A stretch of DNA of 9,805 bases, taken from contig JAILQA010000039.1 in the NCBI GenBank assembly GCA_024699205.1, positions 1-9,805 on the forward strand, read 5' to 3'. The translations under genes were made by a program, and so were the position numbers. The notes beneath the pieces are model-generated. The model saw only the letters and a program-made list of their open reading frames with translations. It was not told the DNA's origin and searched no databases. Source of the DNA: Treponema sp. GTDB taxonomy: Bacteria > Spirochaetota > Spirochaetia > Treponematales > Treponemataceae. Below, one piece after another: positions 1 through 5,596 of the stretch (position 1 is its first letter; every line of letters begins with the position of its first letter).

Positions 1-67
1 ATAAAAAGGACGATTAAATCAAGTATACCAATCACAAAAATTATTAGAACTTTACGGCAAAAAAGTA

Positions 68-76
68 TGATATAAT
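68..76 (+). promoter_or_regulatory. Extended -10 promoter of the membrane regulator (leaderless)
   Basis: A perfect TATAAT lies at 71-76 and is preceded by TGA at 68-70, giving a TGn extended -10. No convincing -35 is present at 16-18 bp spacing (TTTACG at 51-56 is only 14 bp away), which an extended -10 can tolerate. Only six bases separate the hexamer from the ATG at 83, so the expected +1 falls on or next to the start codon. No Shine-Dalgarno sequence fits in between. Confidence 0.6.
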
Positions 77-82
77 TTTTCT

Positions 83-1114
83 ATGAAAAACTTTATTAAT
101 AAAATGCGAAAACGTTATTCCATCTCGCCACTGGATCTCGCAGACTTTGGTGAAACAAACCGTCTTAATAGTATAATCTTCAGTTTAATATTTTTTGTGA
201 TTGGTATACTTGATTTAATCGTCCTTTTTATAATTCATCATAACAATATTCGGGAACATCTTGTTTCTTTTATTTATTTTGGCATTTTTACAATCATTGG
301 GATTTTAGGATTCTGTTATTCTCTGTGGATAAAAAAAGTTACCCGAAAAACCGCATATTTTTGGAAAACCCTTCCAGCCTTTTTTTTAGTGAGCATTGGA
401 TTCGGGGTAAGCATTTATAATTTTTTCATTCTTAATCAGCCTTTCAACGGCGTTCTCTCTTACCTGTTTACCGGCTTTATTTCTTTAATAGCCTTTTCGT
501 TTTCGCCGGTATATTTTATTGTCATAGTGATTGTAGCAATGATTCCTTTAGTTCCCAACATACTGAATAATTTTGGCATTACAGGTTTAATGGATGCACT
601 TTTGGGGACTGTAATTATCTGCTGTTTTTCGTTGTATAAACGCAATTACGAAAGAAAATACATTATGTTTATAAAAAAGCAGAAAAAACATCTTGAAGCC
701 AAGACTTTCGGAAACTTTACGCTCTTTTATGAAAACACAGTAGTCAAATTCCAAAGAACAAAATCAAACGAACTTTTAGCATATCTTATCTATAAAAATG
801 GCAGCTCAGTTCAAACAAAAGAACTGATTTCTGTGCTTTACGGAAGTCATGCAGATTCTTCCCGCTATGGAGCTAGCCTGCGAAATCTGATTTCTGATAT
901 TAAGAAAACTTTCTCTGAACTTGAAATCCAAAACTTTTTTATAACCGAATACAATAATTTCCGCATAAACCCGGAAGCAGTCAGCTGTGATTATTACGAT
1001 TTTCTCGCCGGCGACAGAACTGCAATGAAAAACTTTTCCGGTGAATTTATGAGCCAGTACAGCTGGGCAAAAGAAGCAGCCGAATTCCTGGAAATGAAAG
1101 CACTAAAAAAATAA
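83..1114 (+). CDS. Membrane-bound winged-helix transcriptional regulator
   Basis: This 343-residue protein joins a hydrophobic N-terminal half to a cytoplasmic DNA-binding domain. About six transmembrane helices can be read, near residues 31-52, 60-83, 95-117, 124-140, 142-161 and 168-185. A basic linker follows (186-206, rich in K and R). Residues 207-300 resemble the OmpR/SARP-type winged helix: a 'FGNFTLFYENTVVKF' beta-hairpin start, 'TKSNELLAYLIYKNG' as the first helix, and 'SLRNLISDIKKTF' as the probable recognition-helix region. The tail at 301-332 (CDYYDFLAG, GEFMSQYSW) resembles the first helix of a BTAD domain, but the protein stops there, so the BTAD is truncated. The N-terminal half matches no sensor I recognise; a ligand or membrane-state sensing role is inference. 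No receiver domain or kinase partner is present. The ATG at 83 is chosen because the -10 lies directly before it. aspS follows after 84 bases with its own promoter, so the two need not be co-regulated. Confidence 0.75.
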   Translation: MKNFINKMRKRYSISPLDLADFGETNRLNSIIFSLIFFVIGILDLIVLFIIHHNNIREHLVSFIYFGIFTIIGILGFCYSLWIKKVTRKTAYFWKTLPAFFLVSIGFGVSIYNFFILNQPFNGVLSYLFTGFISLIAFSFSPVYFIVIVIVAMIPLVPNILNNFGITGLMDALLGTVIICCFSLYKRNYERKYIMFIKKQKKHLEAKTFGNFTLFYENTVVKFQRTKSNELLAYLIYKNGSSVQTKELISVLYGSHADSSRYGASLRNLISDIKKTFSELEIQNFFITEYNNFRINPEAVSCDYYDFLAGDRTAMKNFSGEFMSQYSWAKEAAEFLEMKALKK

Positions 1115-1160
1115 ACAAACCGACAGTTTTGTAAAAAAATCCTCTATACAATACTGATTA

Positions 1161-1189
1161 TTGCTCAAACTCCCTCATATCGCTAAAAT
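1161..1189 (+). promoter_or_regulatory. Candidate aspS promoter with near-leaderless start
   Basis: TTGCTC (1161-1166), a 17-bp spacer and TAAAAT (1184-1189, five of six matches) form a plausible sigma-70 type promoter. Only nine bases separate the -10 from the aspS ATG at 1199. The expected transcript would start about 0-3 bases before the ATG. No purine-rich ribosome binding site lies in 1180-1198. The -35 is weak (TTG only). Confidence 0.5.
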
Positions 1190-1198
1190 AATGTTACT

Positions 1199-3031
1199 AT
1201 GGAAAATACAAAGCGTACTGTCACCTGCGGAGATTTGCGCAAGAGTGACGTTGGTAAGAAAGTTGTTTTGAATGGTTGGGTAAGCCGCACCCGCGATTTG
1301 GGTGGACTGATTTTTATTCGTCTGCGTGACCGTTATGGTATCACTCAAGTTATGGTAGGCGATAATGCAAGCGATGATGTTAAGAAAATTGCTGCTTCCC
1401 TTAAAAGTGAATATTGTATTGCAGTAGAAGGTATTGTTGCTGCTCGTTCAGATAAAGATATAAATCCTGATATGGCAACTGGTGAAATTGAAGTTGAAGC
1501 CACTGATATTTTTGTTTTCACAACTTCTCAGGAATTGCCGTTTAGTATTGAAGAAGTTCGTCAGAAAGATGGAAGCATTGTTGTTGCTAACGAAGATTTG
1601 CGCTTAAAATACCGCTACCTTGATTTGCGCCGCGAACCAATGCAGCACAACATCATTCTGCGTAGCCAGGTTGCTTTTGCTACCCGCGAATATTTGACAA
1701 GCAAAGGCTTTTTGGAAATTGAAACTCCAACCTTCATCAAATCTACACCGGAAGGAGCCCGCGACTACCTGGTTCCAAGCCGCGTTCATCCTGGAAAGTT
1801 CTATTCTTTGCCACAGAGCCCTCAGCTTTACAAGCAGCTTTTAATGGTTTCTGGTTTTGATAAATACTTCCAGATTGCCCGTTGCTACCGTGATGAAGAT
1901 GCCCGCGGCGACCGTCAGCCTGAGTTCACCCAGATTGATATGGAAATGAGTTTTACAAACCGCGAAGAAGTTCTTAGCACAACAGAAGGTATGATGCAGT
2001 ATATCTTCAAAAAGACACTGAATTATGATTTGCCTGCTAAGTTTGACCGAATTACCTGGGAAGATGCTTTTGATTTATATGGTAGCGACAAGCCGGATTT
2101 ACGTTTTGATATGAAGATGCAGGATGCCGCCTTTATGGCTGAATTGGCAGATTTCAATGCATTCAAAGCTGGTGCTGCTAATGCGGGCCGCGAAATCCAG
2201 CGTCACAAGAGAAGTGGTCTCAAAGCACTTGTTGTTAAAAACGTTGCAGACAAGTACAGCCGCAAAAATATTGAAGCTTTGGAAGCAATTGCAAAAATCA
2301 ACCATGCAAAAGGTCTTGCCTGGATGAAGGTTGATGCAGAAGGCAAGTTCGAAGGCGGAATCTCTAAGTTCTATGCTGGCCACGAAAGTGAGATTTGCAG
2401 TAAGCTTGGTGCCGAAAAGAACGACCTTATTTTGTTTGTAAGTGATGAAAACTGGCAGCTTGCCTGTACCGCTCTTGGTGCAGTCCGCAAACAGCTTGGT
2501 AAAGATTTGAACCTTTACAATCCTGCTGATGAGTTCCATTTTGCCTGGATTATTGACTTCCCATATTTTGCCTGGAACGAAGAAGAAAATCATTGGGAAA
2601 CAGAACACCACATGTTCACTCTTCCTCAGAAGCAGTATTGGGATACATTGGAACAGGACCCTGGTGCAGTAAAGGGTGATCTTTATGACTTGGTTCTCAA
2701 CGGCTACGAGCTGGCTTCAGGTTCTATGCGTATCAACGACCCGGCTTTGCAGGAACGCATTTTTGAAATCGTTGGTTACAGCCGCGAACGTGCAGAAAAA
2801 GCCTTTGGCTTCCTTGTTCAAGCCTTTAAGTTTGGTGCGCCACCACATGGAGGAATTGCTCCTGGACTTGACCGCTTAGTAATGCTTATGTGCCACGAAG
2901 AATCAATCCACGAAGTTATTGCCTTCCCTAAGAATAATTTGGCTGCCAGCCCAATGGATGAATGTCCTAGCCCGGTTGACGAGCAGCAGCTCAAAGATTT
3001 GCACATAAATATTTACGATCCAGAAGAATAA
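1199..3031 (+). CDS. aspS: Aspartyl-tRNA synthetase
   Basis: This 610-residue protein is a full-length bacterial AspRS that charges tRNA-Asp with aspartate in the cytoplasm. Residues 1-110 form the OB-fold anticodon-binding domain. Class II motif 1 lies around 171-195 (FLEIETP, TPEGARDYLVPSR). The QSPQLYKQLLM segment is at 206-216, motif 2 at 231-247 (RDEDARGDRQPEFTQID), a GAD-type insertion spans roughly 310-430, and motif 3 is near 550-564 (GIAPGLDRLVML). In the anticodon domain it carries Leu34 in RDLGG and Lys86. The Leu matches the equivalent position of E. coli AspRS (RDLGS), a discriminating enzyme; Pseudomonas-type non-discriminating enzymes have His there. That favours an enzyme charging only tRNA-Asp, but residue identity alone is weak proof. 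Length, order and motifs are all intact. A strong terminator follows 28 bases after the stop, so the gene is probably monocistronic. Confidence 0.98.
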   Translation: MENTKRTVTCGDLRKSDVGKKVVLNGWVSRTRDLGGLIFIRLRDRYGITQVMVGDNASDDVKKIAASLKSEYCIAVEGIVAARSDKDINPDMATGEIEVEATDIFVFTTSQELPFSIEEVRQKDGSIVVANEDLRLKYRYLDLRREPMQHNIILRSQVAFATREYLTSKGFLEIETPTFIKSTPEGARDYLVPSRVHPGKFYSLPQSPQLYKQLLMVSGFDKYFQIARCYRDEDARGDRQPEFTQIDMEMSFTNREEVLSTTEGMMQYIFKKTLNYDLPAKFDRITWEDAFDLYGSDKPDLRFDMKMQDAAFMAELADFNAFKAGAANAGREIQRHKRSGLKALVVKNVADKYSRKNIEALEAIAKINHAKGLAWMKVDAEGKFEGGISKFYAGHESEICSKLGAEKNDLILFVSDENWQLACTALGAVRKQLGKDLNLYNPADEFHFAWIIDFPYFAWNEEENHWETEHHMFTLPQKQYWDTLEQDPGAVKGDLYDLVLNGYELASGSMRINDPALQERIFEIVGYSRERAEKAFGFLVQAFKFGAPPHGGIAPGLDRLVMLMCHEESIHEVIAFPKNNLAASPMDECPSPVDEQQLKDLHINIYDPEE

Positions 3032-3059
3032 ACTTTTGGCATTATAAATCACTATCAAT

Positions 3060-3089
3060 GTCGGGTCAGCTTGACCCGACTTTTTTTTT
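3060..3089 (+). terminator. Rho-independent terminator of aspS
   Basis: A perfect 9-bp stem, GTCGGGTCA (3060-3068) against TGACCCGAC (3072-3080), closes a three-base GCT loop. It is followed at once by nine T residues (3081-3089). This is a textbook intrinsic terminator 28 bases after the aspS stop. Confidence 0.93.
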
Positions 3090-3096
3090 GCCAATG

Positions 3097-3129
3097 TTTG
3101 ATTACTGTTTAACTACTGTATAGATACTG
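3097..3129. repeat. Three tandem imperfect 11-bp repeats ending in ACTG
   Basis: The units TTTGATTACTG (3097-3107), TTTAACTACTG (3108-3118) and TATAGATACTG (3119-3129) sit head to tail. ACTG recurs exactly every 11 bp, about one helical turn, which would place the motif on one face of the DNA. The array lies just after the aspS terminator and upstream of the lipoprotein promoter candidate. It could be an operator for a protein that binds cooperatively. OmpR- and SARP-type regulators are known to use direct repeats at about 11-bp spacing, but no link to the regulator at 83-1114 is shown. Confidence 0.5.
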
Positions 3130-3148
3130 CATCAAACATAGCAATCAT

Positions 3149-3184
3149 CCCCCCCCTCTATAAAGGAAATCCCTTATAATTTCC
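3149..3184 (+). promoter_or_regulatory. Poly-C tract, -10 box and inverted repeat upstream of the lipoprotein gene
   Basis: A run of eight C (3149-3156) is followed 18 bases later by a perfect TATAAT (3175-3180). At 17-bp spacing the -35 window (3152-3157) would fall inside the C run, and no TTGACA-like sequence is present. GGAAAT (3165-3170) and ATTTCC (3179-3184) form an inverted repeat around the -10, possibly an operator. A transcript from here would start near 3187 and have a leader of about 105 bases. A second -10-like TAAAAT lies at 3263-3268, so promoter choice is uncertain. Confidence 0.4.
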
Positions 3185-3217
3185 AAATTATTTTTTACAA
3201 ATACGATTTTTCTTATA

Positions 3218-3287
3218 TTTTCCTCAATTTTTTTCTCTAATAATTAAACCATAAAAAGCAATTAAAATAATTGAGATTTGGAGGAAA
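3218..3287 (+). promoter_or_regulatory. Possible leader RNA pairing over the lipoprotein ribosome binding site
   Basis: TTTCCTC at 3219-3225 is complementary to GAGGAAA at 3281-3287, which contains the Shine-Dalgarno sequence. The overlapping CTCAATT at 3223-3229 is complementary to AATTGAG at 3269-3275. The two pairings share bases 3223-3225 and so exclude each other. CAATT (3259-3263) can also form a small hairpin with AATTG (3269-3273). Helices of five to seven bp in AT-rich DNA can arise by chance; a regulatory role is inference. Confidence 0.22.
3280..3284 (+). promoter_or_regulatory. Ribosome binding site fixing the lipoprotein start
   Basis: GGAGG lies seven bases before the ATG at 3292. 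It falls inside the reading frame that could open at the TTG at 3271, so that longer start is wrong. The ATG at 3292 also gives a clean MKKLF signal peptide. Confidence 0.85.
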
Positions 3288-3291
3288 CAAA

Positions 3292-4299
3292 ATGAAGAAA
3301 TTATTTGGAAAAGCCATAGTAGCTTTTGCTCTCTTTGGTTTATTATTTGCAAGTTGTGCTTCTACAAAAAGCGCAGGAACTGAATCAGTTCACCCACGTG
3401 ATTACACTTTTGACTTGATTGATTCTGGTGAAGTTTGCGACATCGTATTCAACCAGTATGGACCTAACTATCAGGCAAAATGCGATTTTACATCATTCGT
3501 AAAAAAAGATAAGCCACAGGCTGGTGATACAGTTTACATCAAAGCACGTGCAGTATCTGATACAGATTTACCAGTTCTTTTTGGTTGTTTAGTTGACCCA
3601 AGTCAGCAGGCAGGATATTGGAAACAGCTTGAAGAATACACAACAATTGCAGAAGATGTAGTTGCCGGTGTTCATTTTGATTTGGATTTCACTTTCGTTC
3701 TTACCGCTTCACCAATCGCTGAGTTCACTTTTATGATTCAGTATGATACAGTTGACCAGCCACAGCCATTAATCAACAAACCTGCAAGACTTACTTTTGA
3801 ACGCGTTTGCGAATCAACAGATACAAGAATTGGAGTTCCAGTTGCTCCACACAATCCGTATGTTACAATCGACTTGAACGATGCAGCTGCTTTCTGTGAA
3901 ATGGCAACTGAATATCCATGGATTAACGGTGTTCAGGATATGTCTGTTGTAGAAAACTACAAGTGCCGCCCAGAAGTAACAAACTACTTCGAAGATGATC
4001 TCCCTGTAGTTGGTGATAAAGTTCACATCATCTGGCACGCAAAAGCAGATAAAGATATTTCTAAAATCTGCTTCTACTTAATCGACAATTCAGAAAAATG
4101 CGCCTGGTGGATGCCTTTGAGCGACATCGACAATGCCCCATACATCGAAAACATCAAAGCTGGCGAAGTATTCGACGTTGACCTCGACATCCCTGTAACA
4201 GTAAATGCTGTTCAGAAAGTAACCGTAATTATCCAGTATGATCCAGGTGCAGCAACTCCAGATGGACCTTGGTTCATCAAACGAGTAAACAGAGAATAG
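3292..4299 (+). CDS. Lipoprotein with two copies of a beta-rich domain
   Basis: This 335-residue protein begins with a lipoprotein signal peptide: MKK, a hydrophobic core, then LFAS before Cys22. Ala20-Ser21 at the cleavage site fits the relaxed lipobox of spirochaetes. It should be lipid-anchored and face the periplasm or cell surface. The mature part holds two related domains, roughly 38-173 and 190-333. AGDTVYIKARAVSD (77-90) aligns with VGDKVHIIWHAKAD (240-253), FGCLVDPSQQAGYWKQL (97-113) with FYLIDNSEKCAWWMPL (261-276), AGVHFDLD (125-132) with AGEVFDVD (290-297), and FMIQYD (147-152) with IIQYD (313-317). Alternating hydrophobic residues and paired aromatics suggest beta-sandwiches, as in carbohydrate-binding modules, but no ligand can be named. 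Cysteines occur in both copies. It stands alone, between its own promoter region and a terminator. I do not recognise a named family. Confidence 0.88.
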   Translation: MKKLFGKAIVAFALFGLLFASCASTKSAGTESVHPRDYTFDLIDSGEVCDIVFNQYGPNYQAKCDFTSFVKKDKPQAGDTVYIKARAVSDTDLPVLFGCLVDPSQQAGYWKQLEEYTTIAEDVVAGVHFDLDFTFVLTASPIAEFTFMIQYDTVDQPQPLINKPARLTFERVCESTDTRIGVPVAPHNPYVTIDLNDAAAFCEMATEYPWINGVQDMSVVENYKCRPEVTNYFEDDLPVVGDKVHIIWHAKADKDISKICFYLIDNSEKCAWWMPLSDIDNAPYIENIKAGEVFDVDLDIPVTVNAVQKVTVIIQYDPGAATPDGPWFIKRVNRE

Positions 4300-4300
4300 T

Positions 4301-4329
4301 AATCGAATAATCGATTAATCGGTAAATCG
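4301..4329. repeat. Four AATCG units at exact 8-bp spacing
   Basis: AATCG occurs at 4301, 4309, 4317 and 4325, directly after the lipoprotein stop codon (4297-4299). The 8-bp units are AATCGAAT, AATCGATT, AATCGGTA and AATCGAAA. It is a short degenerate tandem repeat in the 3' untranslated region. No function is evident. Confidence 0.6.
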
Positions 4330-4340
4330 AAACATCAAAG

Positions 4341-4362
4341 TAACGAAAAATATTTTTCGTTA
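4341..4362. repeat. 22-bp perfect palindrome in the lipoprotein 3' UTR
   Basis: TAACGAAAAAT (4341-4351) is followed immediately by its exact reverse complement (4352-4362). In RNA it would form an AT-rich hairpin about 14 bases before the GC-richer terminator stem. It lacks a following T run on either strand, so it is not itself a good terminator. It could stabilise the 3' end of the mRNA or be a protein site. Confidence 0.6.
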
Positions 4363-4375
4363 TAAGAATAATTAC

Positions 4376-4404
4376 AGGCTGTCTGAATAAGGCAGCCTTT
4401 TTTT
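4376..4404 (+). terminator. Rho-independent terminator of the lipoprotein gene
   Basis: AGGCTG (4376-4381) pairs with CAGCCT (4393-4398). The stem extends inward by three pairs including one G-T wobble around a GAATA loop. Seven T residues (4398-4404) follow. It lies about 77 bases after the lipoprotein stop codon. Confidence 0.88.
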
Positions 4405-4516
4405 ATAAATCGATGTTTTCTGCGTATTGTATATTTTTTGTTTTACACTAACGTTGAAGTTGCCCGCATGGAATTAATAAATCTGATTAAATTTATCCGT
4501 GGGGAAATATGATTGT

Positions 4517-4741
4517 TTATTGTTTTTCCTGCAATTGAATTTCATTGGCTAATTGCTGAACTTCTTCAATGGATAATCCTGTTCCTTTAGCAATATTTTC
4601 AACTGATAATATATTCATTTTCAAAAAATTCTTTGCACTTTCAACAGCATTTTTATGTGCCCCTGCATTCATACCATCTTCAAATGCTTCTTCCTGTTTT
4701 ACGGCAATATCCATCTTATAATCATATTTTGCACAAAGCAT
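4517..4741 (-). CDS. Candidate internal small protein (RpnS-like) within the rpn gene
   Basis: Codon 222 of the Rpn gene is an ATG (4741-4739) preceded by a very strong Shine-Dalgarno sequence, GGGAGGT, eight bases upstream measured from GGAGG. Starting there gives a 74-residue protein in the same frame, equal to the Rpn C-terminal domain. It holds a charged helix, two degenerate four-residue units (DGMN, AGAH, residues 22-29 of the small protein), and a final helix-turn-helix-like segment (NIAKGTGLSIEEVQQLANEI at 49-68). In E. coli, Rpn C-terminal domains (RpnS) are made separately from such intragenic starts and block the toxic full-length RpnL nuclease. By analogy this would be the antitoxin. 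Its own promoter is not clear: a TATAAC (+ strand 4849-4844) with a poorly spaced TTGAGA is the best candidate, and translation from the full-length mRNA is also possible. Production of the small protein is inferred. Confidence 0.5.
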   Translation of the reverse strand: MLCAKYDYKMDIAVKQEEAFEDGMNAGAHKNAVESAKNFLKMNILSVENIAKGTGLSIEEVQQLANEIQLQEKQ

Positions 4742-5404
4742 GTTTATGACCTCCCGGGACTTTCGCTCTAAGTAGTCAGATAAAATCCCTTGTGAAATTG
4801 CTTTCTCTATCGCTTTTTTAAACGAGCTTTTTGGAAACCGTTTGTTATAAATATTCTCAACAATCTCAATGAACTGGCAATACTCCTTAAGAATATCACA
4901 GTTTCTGCTAATCGGCAACATTTTGGAATCAGAGCAGTTCTTCACCTTGACTACCAATTCCAGTTTACTATTGTCTTTTTTGTAAAACGCATCAGATAAT
5001 CGCAGTTCCTGTTCTGGAGGAAGCTTGTCTTTTCCAACGTAAACAACGTAAAAGTCAGGATTTGGAATCTTGTAAACTTTTTCTGCATAACGTTTTCGTA
5101 TTGGAACAATTCCTTCATAAATTCTTGTGACATATTCAAGGCAACGGAATGGCATATTTTCGTTTACAGTGCTCTGATGTTCCACAAGGACGATAAGCTT
5201 ACCATCAATTTCCCAACTGACATCATTGTTGAAAGTTTTGTAAAGGGTTTGTTCAATAACCTTCCGTTCAAGCGAGACTTCCTCAAGTTTATAATCTGTT
5301 CCTGCAAATGCATTGTACAGTTCCAAAAAGTTTTTCTTACCATCCCTGTCCGACCCGAATAAATCTGTGAATACAGAATCCTTGTACTTTTTTCTAAAAG
5401 TCAT
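4517..5404 (-). CDS. Rpn family nuclease (PD-(D/E)XK, transposase_31-like)
   Basis: This 295-residue protein belongs to the Rpn ('recombination-promoting nuclease', putative transposase) family. The N-terminal segment KKYKDSVFTDLFG (5-17) is typical. The nuclease core is visible as Asp61 (NNDVSWEI), then a beta strand ending in Glu75-His-Gln77 (LIVLVEHQS), the E-x-Q form of the PD-(D/E)XK site in this family. FRCLEYVTRIYEG and NPDFYVVYVG continue the core. A conserved hinge (SREVINMLC, about 215-224) leads to the variable C-terminal domain. The start is the ATG at 5404, six bases after GGAGGAG; an upstream TTG would overlap that site. Known Rpn proteins are Ca-stimulated DNA endonucleases that raise recombination, and some protect against phage. 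No terminal inverted repeats or target duplications were seen, so this is not a plain insertion sequence. It is complete, with no frameshift. Confidence 0.9.
   Translation of the reverse strand: MTFRKKYKDSVFTDLFGSDRDGKKNFLELYNAFAGTDYKLEEVSLERKVIEQTLYKTFNNDVSWEIDGKLIVLVEHQSTVNENMPFRCLEYVTRIYEGIVPIRKRYAEKVYKIPNPDFYVVYVGKDKLPPEQELRLSDAFYKKDNSKLELVVKVKNCSDSKMLPISRNCDILKEYCQFIEIVENIYNKRFPKSSFKKAIEKAISQGILSDYLERKSREVINMLCAKYDYKMDIAVKQEEAFEDGMNAGAHKNAVESAKNFLKMNILSVENIAKGTGLSIEEVQQLANEIQLQEKQ
4749..4755 (-). promoter_or_regulatory. Internal Shine-Dalgarno for the RpnS-like start
   Basis: On the minus strand GGGAGGT is followed by CATAAAC and then ATG. The in-frame codons spell Arg-Glu-Val-Ile-Asn-Met. 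It is among the strongest ribosome binding sites in the window, yet lies in the middle of a coding region, which suggests it is used. Confidence 0.6.
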
Positions 5405-5407
5405 AAA

Positions 5408-5414
5408 CTCCTCC
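5408..5414 (-). promoter_or_regulatory. Ribosome binding site deciding the rpn start
   Basis: GGAGGAG on the minus strand ends three bases before the ATG at 5404-5402; the GGAGG core is five bases away. The in-frame TTG at 5416-5414 overlaps this site and is rejected as a start. Confidence 0.85.
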
Positions 5415-5418
5415 AAAT

Positions 5419-5466
5419 AAAAAAAGGTAAGTCAAAAATGTTCATTTCAAATGATTTTTGAACTTA
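5419..5466 (-). terminator. Hairpin with U-run between the HAD and rpn genes
   Basis: On the minus strand, a 12-bp stem with one bulged base (5466-5454 with 5439-5428) encloses a smaller AATG/CATT stem. It is followed by CC and seven T residues (complement of A7 at 5419-5425). It ends just before the rpn ribosome binding site. It may terminate HAD transcription, or act as an attenuator in the rpn leader. The stem is AT-rich, so termination may be partial. Confidence 0.5.
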
Positions 5467-5534
5467 TCTATTATTAGTTGAAAAAAGAAAAAAAAGTGCA
5501 GTATTTTTAGAAAAAAAAATGAAAAATTGTAATA

Positions 5535-5549
5535 TTTTTTTTGGGGGGG
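5535..5549. repeat. T8G7 double homopolymer in the rpn leader region
   Basis: Eight T (5535-5542) run straight into seven G (5543-5549); on the rpn strand it reads C7A8. A -10-like TACAAT lies 11 bases downstream of the C run on the minus strand (5531-5526). Such tracts are prone to slippage, so length could differ among cells or strains. Confidence 0.6.
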
Positions 5550-5568
5550 ATTTTCAGTTCATGTTTTT

Positions 5569-5596
5569 TTTATAAAATATAATATTATCCTATCAA
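5569..5596 (-). promoter_or_regulatory. Candidate rpn promoter inside the HAD gene end
   Basis: On the minus strand TTGATA (5596-5591, five of six matches) and TATAAA (5574-5569, five of six) are 16 bp apart. The -35 overlaps the last codons of the HAD gene. The predicted start near 5562 gives an rpn leader of about 158 bases carrying the C7A8 tract and the terminator-like hairpin. The region is very AT-rich, so other -10 boxes are possible. Confidence 0.45.

Noticed and set aside
1..75. Tail of an upstream gene before the regulator (an open frame ending at a TGA at 68-70 or a TAA at 73-75).
   Set aside because: One frame reads plausibly (LNQVYQSQKLLELYGKKV then stop) but has a stop at 2-4, and the other open frame is not coding-like. 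Too short to support a gene.
1113..1135. Weak hairpin after the regulator gene (ACAAAC with GTTTTGT).
   Set aside because: The stem is short with a bulge and is followed by A residues on the coding strand, so it is not a credible terminator.
2099..2611. 170-residue open frame antisense to aspS.
   Set aside because: It lies wholly inside the conserved synthetase gene, has no ribosome binding site and an implausible composition; it is a shadow of codon bias.
4387..4512. Short plus-strand open stretch ending in MELINLIKFIRGEI, stop at 4510-4512, possible gene remnant or small peptide.
   Set aside because: It starts inside the terminator, has no ribosome binding site before the ATG at 4468, and resembles no family I know. 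A remnant is possible but not supported.
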